A DNA stretch of 64,000 nt. Source: Rhodocyclaceae bacterium (GTDB lineage: Bacteria; Pseudomonadota; Gammaproteobacteria; Burkholderiales; Rhodocyclaceae). Positions within the stretch are counted from its first letter, which is position 1. Each line of letters opens with the position of its first letter. The DNA lies in NCBI GenBank assembly GCA_013388985.1, contig JACAEF010000022.1, positions 62,001 through 126,000 on the forward strand. The letters are read 5' to 3'. The notes under the pieces were generated by a model. It worked only from the letters and a program-made list of their open reading frames with translations, ran no database searches and was not told the origin of the DNA. This document shows, piece after piece, positions 55,957-64,000 of this stretch. Made by a program: the position numbers and the translations under genes.

Positions 55957-57527
55957 TCACTGAAGAAGTCATCGACCTCTCGCGGCTGCAATTTGCCGCC
56001 ACCGCCTTTTATCACTTCCTCTTCGTCCCCCTGACGCTGGGCCTGTCGTTTCTCCTGGCGATCATGGAGACCACGTACGTCATGACCGGCAAGGAGATCT
56101 ACCGCGACATGACGAAGTTCTGGGGCAAGCTCTTTGGCATCAACTTCGCGCTGGGTGTCACCACCGGCATCACGATGGAGTTCCAGTTCGGCACCAACTG
56201 GGCCTACTACTCGCACTACGTCGGCGACATCTTCGGCGCGCCCCTGGCGATCGAGGGCCTGATGGCCTTCTTCCTGGAGTCGACCTTCATCGGCCTGTTC
56301 TTCTTCGGCTGGGACAAGCTCTCCAAGCGCCAGCACCTGGCGATCACCTATCTGACGGCGATCGGTTCGAATCTGTCGGCAGTGTGGATCCTGATCGCCA
56401 ACGGCTGGATGCAAAACCCGGTCGGCGCCGAATTCAGCTGGGTGACGATGCGCATGGAGATGACCTCGTTCTGGGATCTGCTATTCAATCCGGCAGCGCA
56501 GGCGAAATTCGTGCACACCGTCTCGGCGGGCTACGTCACCGGCGCGATGTTCGTGCTCGGCATCTCGTCGTGGTATCTGCTCAAGGGTCGGCATGTCGAG
56601 TTCGCCAAGCGCTCGTTCCGTATCGCCGCCGCCTTCGGCTTCGCCTCGGCGCTGTCGGTGATCGTGCTCGGCGACGAATCCGGCTATGCGGTCACCGAGC
56701 ACCAGCAGACCAAGCTCGCCGCGATGGAAGGCATGTGGCATACCGAGCCTGCGCCCGCGCCTTTCACGCTGTTCGCGATTCCCGACGACGAGGCGCGCAA
56801 GAACCGCGCCGAGGTGCAGATTCCCTACGCCCTCGGCCTGATCGCCACGCGCTCGACCAAGACCGAGCTGCCGGGCATCGACCAGCTCGAAAAGCAGGCC
56901 GCGAAGCGCATCGAGCGCGGCATCGTCGCCGTCAAGACGCTGGAGAAGCTGCGCGCCGGCGAGGACACTCCGGAAAACCGCGCCGTCTTCGAAGAACACA
57001 AGGCCGATCTCGGCTTCGGGCTGCTACTCAAGAAATACACGGCCGACGTGGCAGCCGCCACGCCCGAGATGATCGCCCAGGCCGCGCGAGACTCGATCCC
57101 GAAGGTCGCGCCGATGTTCTGGACTTTCCGCGCCATGGTCTTCCTCGGCTTCTCCTTCGCGCTGCTGTTCGCGCTGTCGTTCTGGTACTCGACGAAGAAC
57201 AGCTTCCAGGACAAGCGCTGGCTGCTCAAGTGGGCGCTCTGGTGGATCCCGATGCCGTGGATCGCGTCTGAAATGGGCTGGTTCGTCGCCGAATACGGCC
57301 GGCAGCCCTGGACCATCTACGGCGTGCTGCCGACGCACCTCTCCACCTCGACGCTTTCCGCCACCAGCCTCTATGGCTCGCTCGCCGGTTTCCTGTTCTT
57401 CTACACGGGCCTCCTGATCGTCGAGATGTACCTGATGTTCAAGTACGCGCGTCTGGGGCCCGCCAGTCTCGGCACCGGCCGCTATGAAGGCGAAGCCAAC
57501 TACTCACCTGCCACGCAAGGAGCCTGA
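55953..57527 (+). CDS. cydA: Cytochrome bd ubiquinol oxidase subunit I
   Basis: 524-residue heme-bearing subunit of the high-affinity terminal oxidase. The heme ligand His21 ([14 protein letters not shown]), the second His in [23 protein letters not shown] and a long Q-loop (residues about 260-360) are visible. It starts on the last bases of cydP (ATGA). It supports respiration at low oxygen. Confidence 0.97.
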   Translation: MITEEVIDLSRLQFAATAFYHFLFVPLTLGLSFLLAIMETTYVMTGKEIYRDMTKFWGKLFGINFALGVTTGITMEFQFGTNWAYYSHYVGDIFGAPLAIEGLMAFFLESTFIGLFFFGWDKLSKRQHLAITYLTAIGSNLSAVWILIANGWMQNPVGAEFSWVTMRMEMTSFWDLLFNPAAQAKFVHTVSAGYVTGAMFVLGISSWYLLKGRHVEFAKRSFRIAAAFGFASALSVIVLGDESGYAVTEHQQTKLAAMEGMWHTEPAPAPFTLFAIPDDEARKNRAEVQIPYALGLIATRSTKTELPGIDQLEKQAAKRIERGIVAVKTLEKLRAGEDTPENRAVFEEHKADLGFGLLLKKYTADVAAATPEMIAQAARDSIPKVAPMFWTFRAMVFLGFSFALLFALSFWYSTKNSFQDKRWLLKWALWWIPMPWIASEMGWFVAEYGRQPWTIYGVLPTHLSTSTLSATSLYGSLAGFLFFYTGLLIVEMYLMFKYARLGPASLGTGRYEGEANYSPATQGA

Positions 57528-57529
57528 AT

Positions 57530-58669
57530 ATGTTCGACTACGAGACCCTGAAAATCATCTGGTGGCTGCTCGTCGGCGTGCTGCTCTTGGGCTTCGCCAT
57601 CATGGACGGCCACGACATGGGCGTCGGTACCCTGCTCCCCTTCGTCGCCAAGGATGACGTCGAGCGCCGCGTCGTCATCAATACCGTGGGCCCCCACTGG
57701 GACGGCAACCAGGTCTGGTTCATCACTGGCGGCGGCGCGATCTTCGCTGCCTGGCCGCTCGTGTATGCCACCGCGTTTTCCGGCTTCTATTGGGCGATGC
57801 TCGCGGTGCTGTGGGCGCTGTTTTTCCGCCCGGTCGGCTTCGACTACCGCTCGAAGGTCAACAACCCGACCTGGCGCGCCGCGTGGGACTGGGGCCTGTT
57901 CGTCGGCGGCGCGGTGCCGGCGCTGATCTTCGGCGTCGCCTTCGGCAACCTGCTGCTCGGCGTGCCCTTCCACTTCGAGGAAAACCTGATGCCGGTCTAT
58001 ACCGGCAGCTTCTGGGCGCTGCTCAACCCCTTCGCGCTACTCTCTGGCGTGGTGAGCCTGGCGATGCTGACCTTCCACGGCGCCAATTACCTGATGATCC
58101 GCACCGAAGGTGAAATTTATGCACGCACCAAGAAAGCCGCGCTGATCTTCGGTGCCCTGATGCTGATCGCTTTCGCTGCTGCCGGCGTCTGGGTTTCGTC
58201 GGGTATGACCGGATATGTCATCACCTCGCCGGTGGATCCCAATGCCTTGCCCAACCCGCTCGCCAAGACGGTCGAGCTGCAAGCGGGCGCCTGGCTTGCC
58301 AACTTCCGGAAGCAGCCGCTTTTGTGGCTCGTGCCCGGCGCAGCCTTCGCGGGCGGCCTGCTGGCGCTGCTGTTCGCGGCCAAGGATCGCCCCGGGCTTG
58401 CCTTCATCGGCAGCGCCATCGCCGAGCTGGGCATCATCGGCACCGCAGGGGTCGCGATGTTCCCGTTCGTGATGCCTTCTTCCTCCGATCCGAAATCGAG
58501 TCTCACGGCCTGGGACAGTGTCTCGAGCCACTTGACGCTCGAGATCATGTTCTGGGCGGCGCTGATCTTCACGCCGATCATCATCGCCTACACCAGCTGG
58601 GCCTACAAGGTGATGTCGGGCAAGGTCACCAAGGCCTACATCCAGTCGCACGAACGCTCCGCCTACTGA
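57530..58669 (+). CDS. cydB: Cytochrome bd ubiquinol oxidase subunit II
   Basis: 379 residues, about eight membrane helices. LLLGFAIMDGHDMGVGTLLP and VGPHWDGNQVWFITGGGAIFAAWP are family marks; the C-terminus contains VMPSSSDPKSSLTAWDSVSS. Two bp separate it from cydA. It forms the oxidase heterodimer with CydA and the small subunits CydX and CydP. Confidence 0.97.
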   Translation: MFDYETLKIIWWLLVGVLLLGFAIMDGHDMGVGTLLPFVAKDDVERRVVINTVGPHWDGNQVWFITGGGAIFAAWPLVYATAFSGFYWAMLAVLWALFFRPVGFDYRSKVNNPTWRAAWDWGLFVGGAVPALIFGVAFGNLLLGVPFHFEENLMPVYTGSFWALLNPFALLSGVVSLAMLTFHGANYLMIRTEGEIYARTKKAALIFGALMLIAFAAAGVWVSSGMTGYVITSPVDPNALPNPLAKTVELQAGAWLANFRKQPLLWLVPGAAFAGGLLALLFAAKDRPGLAFIGSAIAELGIIGTAGVAMFPFVMPSSSDPKSSLTAWDSVSSHLTLEIMFWAALIFTPIIIAYTSWAYKVMSGKVTKAYIQSHERSAY

Positions 58670-58685
58670 GAAAGGAACAGCCGCC

Positions 58686-58787
58686 ATGTGGTATTTCACC
58701 TGGATCCTCGGCCTCGCCATGGCCATCTTGCTCGCCGTCCTCAATGCGATGTGGTTCGAGGCGCAGGAAGACCGAGAGCAAAAATGA
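58686..58787 (+). CDS. cydX: Cytochrome bd small subunit CydX
   Basis: 33-residue single-helix protein that stabilises the heme centres: MWYFTWILGLAMAILLAVLN is followed by AMWFEAQEDREQK, the standard CydX pattern. It starts 16 bp after cydB with ribosome site GAAAGGAA. Confidence 0.92.
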   Translation: MWYFTWILGLAMAILLAVLNAMWFEAQEDREQK

Positions 58788-58824
58788 AACAAACGCTTTT
58801 TCAACCCCCAACCAAGGAGAAATC

Positions 58825-59217
58825 ATGAAGCAAATGATGCTGCAGGAAAAATACCCGGTCTTCGTGCTCGAGCTCGGCAAGAACGAAACGAGCTGCAAGA
58901 CGGTCGATGACATCGCCGCGAAGCTCAAGGAAAAGATCGCCGCCGACAAGCGCGTGGCCTGGATCGCCGAGTTCGACCACTACGCCCATACGCAGAAGCT
59001 CGGCGGAGAGATCGCCCCCGAGATCAAGGCCGCGAAGAACCTCGTGTTCTGCTTTGGCCTCGCGCTGCCGAATCCGAACGTGCTCGCCGTGCGGCCGCGC
59101 TCGATCGGTATCGCCGACTGCGGCGAAAAGTTCGTCATCAACTTCATGGAAGCGCCGATGAAACCGGCCAACGAGGCGATGGAAAGCTGGGCCAAGGCGC
59201 TCAAGGACCTCGGCTGA
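58825..59217 (+). CDS. Small conserved protein of unknown function
   Basis: 130 residues, no signal or membrane segment: YPVFVLELGKNETSCKTVDD, VAWIAEFDHYAHTQKLGGEI, NLVFCFGLALPNPNVLAVRP, then RSIGIADCGEKFVINFMEAP. It resembles a family recorded as a domain of unknown function (possibly DUF6858, from memory). Position between cydX and an ETHE1-like gene suggests a link to respiration or sulfide handling. Strong AAGGAGAA ribosome site. Confidence 0.7.
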   Translation: MKQMMLQEKYPVFVLELGKNETSCKTVDDIAAKLKEKIAADKRVAWIAEFDHYAHTQKLGGEIAPEIKAAKNLVFCFGLALPNPNVLAVRPRSIGIADCGEKFVINFMEAPMKPANEAMESWAKALKDLG

Positions 59218-59219
59218 CC

Positions 59220-59921
59220 ATGCCGTCGCACTTTCGCCAGCTGCGCGACGAGCCCACCCGGGCTTATTCCTATCTCATCGGCTGCGGTGAGACGGGACGC
59301 GCGCTGGTGATCGATCCGGTGGTCAGCCAGACCCCGCTGTATCTCAGCCTGCTCGGCGAGCTGGGATTGCAGCTGGAATGGGTGCTGGAAACGCATCTGC
59401 ATGCCGACCACATCAGCGCGGCGGATTCGCTGCGCGAATGGACCGGCGCGCGGGTGGCCGTCAGCGCCCGTTCCGGGATCGCCGATGCGGATCGCCTGCT
59501 GGACGATGGCGATCACCTGCGCTGCGGTACGATCGAACTCGAAGTGCTGGCCACGCCGGGCCACACGCCCGGCTGCGTCAGCTACCATTGGCGCGGCCGG
59601 TTGTTTACCGGCGACTGTCTGCTGATCGGCAGTTGCGGGCGTACCGACGAACCCGGCAGCAGCGGCGCGCAGCTCTATGACAGCGTGATTCGCCGGCTGT
59701 TTGCCTTCCCCGACGAAACGCTGGTCTATCCGGGGCATTGCCTGAACGGCCGGCGTGTCAGCAGCATCGGCGAGGAACGCGAGAGCAATCCGCTGTTCCA
59801 GAACGTCAGCCGCGACAGCTTCGCCAGCACGCCGATCATCAACGACCTGCCCGCGATCGTGCCGATCGCGCTCGAAGCCAATCTCCATTGCGGGCGGTTG
59901 ATCCGCAACAGCGCTCTTTGA
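59220..59921 (+). CDS. ETHE1-like metallo-beta-lactamase fold hydrolase/persulfide dioxygenase
   Basis: 233 residues: metal motif ETHLHADHISAA, then LATPGHTPGCVSY, FTGDCLLIGSCGRTDEPGSS and YPGHCLNGRRVSSIGEERESNPLF. The first motif and GRTD are typical of ETHE1-type persulfide dioxygenases (one iron) more than of glyoxalase II, but the substrate is inferred. ATG 59220 lies 2 bp after the previous stop. Confidence 0.8.
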   Translation: MPSHFRQLRDEPTRAYSYLIGCGETGRALVIDPVVSQTPLYLSLLGELGLQLEWVLETHLHADHISAADSLREWTGARVAVSARSGIADADRLLDDGDHLRCGTIELEVLATPGHTPGCVSYHWRGRLFTGDCLLIGSCGRTDEPGSSGAQLYDSVIRRLFAFPDETLVYPGHCLNGRRVSSIGEERESNPLFQNVSRDSFASTPIINDLPAIVPIALEANLHCGRLIRNSAL

Positions 59922-59936
59922 CACGGCCGCGCCCTC

Positions 59937-59962
59937 GTGCCGTTTCGCCAGCGCCGACTTTG
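59937..59962 (-). repeat. R1 copy behind the ETHE1-like gene
   Basis: 26-bp R1 with three mismatches, 15 bp after the stop. Confidence 0.8.
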
Positions 59963-59985
59963 GCGCTGCGCTATCGACCCGATAG

Positions 59986-62241
<2,256 letters not shown>

Positions 62242-62251
62242 CCTGAGACAA

Positions 62252-62300
62252 GGCGCCAGCGGGACGGCCGGGTAACATTGCGTGCCGTCCCACCAGCGCC
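62252..62300. terminator. Hairpin made of an inverted pair of R1 copies behind katG
   Basis: GGCGCCAGCGGGACGGC (62252-62268) and GCCGTCCCACCAGCGCC (62284-62300) pair over 14 of 17 positions and are followed by GACTTTGTTGTCTTT. This may act as the katG terminator. Confidence 0.55.
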
Positions 62301-62307
62301 GACTTTG
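62282..62307 (-). repeat. R1 copy between katG and the AbrB/PIN module
   Basis: 26-bp R1 with two mismatches; the right arm of the katG terminator-like hairpin. Confidence 0.85.
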
Positions 62308-62332
62308 TTGTCTTTGGCAGAAAATAATCCTA

Positions 62333-62351
62333 TATTCCGAAAATCGGAATA
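62333..62351. promoter_or_regulatory. Operator palindrome of the AbrB/PIN module
   Basis: TATTCCGA-aaa-TCGGAATA, 13 bp before the antitoxin ATG. An AT-rich -10-like TATATT overlaps its left arm. Probable autoregulatory site. Confidence 0.65.
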
Positions 62352-62364
62352 CTGGAATAGCCGA

Positions 62365-62622
62365 ATGAAAGAGAACCTTTTCGTTTCCAGCAAAGGCCAA
62401 ATCACCCTGCCGGCCGCGATGCGGCAGGCCTTGGGGCTTACCGGCAATTCGATCCTGACGGCAGAGACCAAGGACGGCCGCATCATCCTCTCTCCGGCGA
62501 TGGTCGTCGAAACCGAAATCTGGGCCGATGACGAGATCGCCGCCTGGGACGCGGCCGACGACTTCGCGCCGGGCGAGCGTGAAGCCCTGGAGAATGCCTT
62601 GGGCAGCCGGCGTGACGGATAG
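62365..62622 (+). CDS. AbrB/MazE-family antitoxin
   Basis: 85 residues. The N-terminal swapped-hairpin DNA-binding domain is clear (ENLFVSSKGQITLPAAMRQA, then LGLTGNS); the C-terminal half is acidic. Its stop overlaps the PIN toxin start. Such AbrB-PIN pairs are VapBC-type. Confidence 0.9.
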   Translation: MKENLFVSSKGQITLPAAMRQALGLTGNSILTAETKDGRIILSPAMVVETEIWADDEIAAWDAADDFAPGEREALENALGSRRDG

Positions 62623-63058
62623 GCTGTTTCTCGACGCCAACGTTCTTTTCACCGCCGCGCATCGGCCGCACGGCAAGGCGGCCTTTCTCTTCACGATCGC
62701 CGCGCGGGGACCGAATCCGCCGTGGCAGATGTTCAGCAGCGCTTACGCAGCGGAAGAGGCCCGTCGCAATCTGCAGGCGAAGTTTCCAGCTGCGCTGTCC
62801 GACTGGCCGGCCATCGTCGCCCGGCTGCGCGTCGTGCCACAACCGGGAATGCCACGCCTCCCGCTCGCCCTGCCGGAAAAAGACCAGCCGATCTGGGCGG
62901 CCTGCCACGCGGCACGCTGCACCCACCTGCTCACCGGCGATCTCAAGGACTTCGGTCCGCACATGAACCAGCCCGAACAGACCGGCGGCATCGTGATCCA
63001 GACCGTCGGCGAGTATCTGGCCGCTTTCCTCCACCGCATGAAAAATCCAGCACCATGA
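62612..63058 (+). CDS. PIN-domain toxin (VapC-like)
   Basis: 148 residues. Acidic residues of the PIN nuclease are in place: RLFLDANVLFTAA, SAYAAEEARRNLQ, and LLTGDLKDFGP. The start is the GTG at 62612, 11 bases inside the antitoxin gene. Its TGA overlaps the next ATG, so the DUF423 gene is translationally joined to the module. Confidence 0.85.
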   Translation: MTDRLFLDANVLFTAAHRPHGKAAFLFTIAARGPNPPWQMFSSAYAAEEARRNLQAKFPAALSDWPAIVARLRVVPQPGMPRLPLALPEKDQPIWAACHAARCTHLLTGDLKDFGPHMNQPEQTGGIVIQTVGEYLAAFLHRMKNPAP

Positions 63059-63438
63059 ACGCCACCGCCAAGACCTTCCTCGTCGTCAGTGCCCTGCTCG
63101 CGCTCTCCTCGATCATCCTCGGCACGATCGCCGCGCACGCGCCGAGCGAGCAGCTCCTCGCCGCGAAGCACTGGTTCGACACCGCGATGCAGTACCAGCA
63201 GTTCCACGCGCTGGCGCTGTTCGGCGTCGGCCTCATGATGGCGCATTGGCCCTCGCGCGCCTTTGCCGCCGCCGGGTGGCTGATGATCCTCGCCACGCTG
63301 CTCTTTAGCGGCACGCTCTACCAGCGCAGCATGCTGGGCTACCATGACTTGCACTGGCTCACGCCCTATGGCGGCTGGGCCTATCTCGCCGGCTGGATCG
63401 CGCTGATCGTCGGCGTGATCAAGGCTCGCCGGGCTTGA
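63055..63438 (+). CDS. DUF423 (YgdD-type) membrane protein
   Basis: 127 residues with four hydrophobic segments: LVVSALLALSSIILGTIAAHA, YQQFHALALFGVGLMMAHW, AAAGWLMILATLLFSGTLYQ and a C-terminal TPYGGWAYLAGWIALIVGVI. The QFHALAL and TPYGG motifs mark the DUF423 family; function unknown. Confidence 0.9.
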   Translation: MNATAKTFLVVSALLALSSIILGTIAAHAPSEQLLAAKHWFDTAMQYQQFHALALFGVGLMMAHWPSRAFAAAGWLMILATLLFSGTLYQRSMLGYHDLHWLTPYGGWAYLAGWIALIVGVIKARRA

Positions 63439-63640
63439 CCGACTTCGCGCCGGCCTCGATCGCTTCGAGGTCGAAGCCCCAGTCGCCGTGCAGATACCAG
63501 TCCTCGCCGAGCAGCTCGGCGGGGTGCGGGGTGCGCGAGGAACCGTTTCCGCACTGCATCGCATCGACCGGGCAATACTTGTCGCAGCCCCAGCAGATGC
63601 GCTCGGGATGCTTGGGATTGAGGGGAAAAGGCTTGCTCAC
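63419..63640 (-). CDS. DUF3079-type small Cys protein
   Basis: 73 residues: PLNPKHPERICWGCDKYCPV followed by DAMQCGNGSSRTPHPAEL. Four Cys (WGCDKYC, MQCG, plus ICWG) may bind a metal. Recognised as a short betaproteobacterial family, possibly DUF3079. It overlaps the DUF423 gene by 20 bp at the ends (convergent) and the upstream gene by ATGA. Confidence 0.8.
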   Translation of the reverse strand: MSKPFPLNPKHPERICWGCDKYCPVDAMQCGNGSSRTPHPAELLGEDWYLHGDWGFDLEAIEAGAKSVKPGEP

Positions 63641-64000
63641 GATTTTTCCTCGCCCGGCGGCCAGACGCCCTTGTCGGCGGCGCGCGGCCCCTCGAAGATG
63701 AGCCAGCTCTGCCTGCCGTAATGCGGCAGCGCGCGCTGGAGCGCCAGCAAGGCGCCGGCATCCTGCGCCGCGATGACGACGTAGGGCCGCTGCTTCGCGT
63801 CACGTCCGGCCCAGACCTGCGCCGTGCCGCGCGGCGGGAAGGGGCGCGCCGGCAGGCCGTTCTTCGCGAGCCAGCCGTCGATGTCCGCGGAAAGCCCGAT
63901 GATCAGGAGCGGACCCTGCGCTGGCAATATCGTGCCGATCGGCGCAGCTTTCGCATCGAGCAGACGCTGTGAGAGCGCCTGCGCCGGCTCGATGAGCGCC
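63637..64000 (-). CDS. C-terminal end of an unrecognised protein (gene runs off the window end)
   Basis: The frame is open from the window edge (ALIEPAQALSQRLLDAKAAP) and contains LLIIGLSADIDGWLAKNGLP, RDAKQRPYVVIAAQDAGALL and ALPHYGRQSWLIFEGPRAAD. I cannot name the family with confidence; the ending recalls the C-terminus of betaproteobacterial M1-type peptidases. The true start is outside the window. Its stop overlaps the next gene start (ATGA). Confidence 0.55.
   Translation of the reverse strand, partial: ALIEPAQALSQRLLDAKAAPIGTILPAQGPLLIIGLSADIDGWLAKNGLPARPFPPRGTAQVWAGRDAKQRPYVVIAAQDAGALLALQRALPHYGRQSWLIFEGPRAADKGVWPPGEEKS

Overview
The window reads as about 64 kb of a high-GC betaproteobacterial chromosome. 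The protein families and gene orders (dacA-dat-ybeD-lipB-lipA, mreBCD-mrdA-rodA-rlpA, lnt-corC-ybeY-phoH, cutA-dsbD) fit the Rhodocyclales/Nitrosomonadales side of the class; the genus cannot be told from sequence alone. There is no rRNA, no CRISPR array and no recognisable insertion sequence. One tRNA gene (CAU anticodon) is present, with a duplicated 3' half beside it.

Layout. 1-11.2 kb (minus strand): lipoate synthesis (lipA, lipB, with a ccdAB toxin-antitoxin pair wedged between them), dat, dacA, and the cell-shape operon mreBCD-mrdA-rodA-rlpA. 11.5-14.8 kb: gatCAB, behind an array of sixteen 7-bp repeats. 14.9-18.2 kb: pyrE, exonuclease III and a yqjD/E/K-like membrane trio. 18.4-22 kb: a B12-type radical SAM protein, the tRNA, and a nucleotide cyclase fused to a hemerythrin. 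21.9-31.6 kb (minus): two tandem DUF45-type proteins (one with, one without the HExxH zinc site), plsC, gmhB, glyQS, lnt, corC, ybeY, phoH. 31.7-34.4 kb: mscL, a glyoxalase-II-like hydrolase and a NodIJ-type ABC exporter. 34.5-40.9 kb: an eight-gene signalling operon (TPR protein, receiver-like protein, Ser/Thr kinase fused to a small GTPase, a stand-alone small GTPase, two roadblock-type proteins, an Aer-type PAS protein and a cytoplasmic PhnD-like binding protein). 41.2-46.1 kb: a branched-chain 2-oxoacid dehydrogenase operon. 46.2-52.8 kb: a ParDE-type TA pair, pgm, a ClpX-like ATPase without its zinc domain, cutA, dsbD, ribE, a SET-domain protein. 52.8-54.9 kb: a chemoreceptor with CZB domain and its PAS partner. 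55.2-59.9 kb: NifX-like protein, cydP-cydA-cydB-cydX (cytochrome bd), a small unknown protein and an ETHE1-like hydrolase. 60-64 kb: katG, an AbrB/PIN TA pair and small membrane or unknown genes.

Two things stand out. First, the signalling operon at 34.5-40.9 kb combines a kinase-GTPase fusion, a second GTPase, roadblock proteins and two sensor-like proteins in one tightly packed transcription unit; I know no described system with this composition. Second, the whole window is seeded with at least four families of short dispersed repeats. R1 is 26 bp (core TCGGCGCTGGCGGGACGGC), about 17 copies, placed either just behind stop codons or inside genes, where together its copies are read in all six frames. 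R2 is exactly 58 bp, three copies, all inside genes, in two reading frames, once nested inside an R1 copy. R3 is about 134-145 bp, five copies, with terminal and internal stems that change on both sides at once, as a structured RNA or DNA element would. R4 is 73-84 bp, two copies, each starting at a stop codon. Three copies of R3 lie in or beside the mre operon, and each of the three toxin-antitoxin modules sits directly behind an R1 copy. The repeats therefore shape proteins (RlpA, Lnt, DsbD, CydP, Pgm, BkdB) as well as gene borders.
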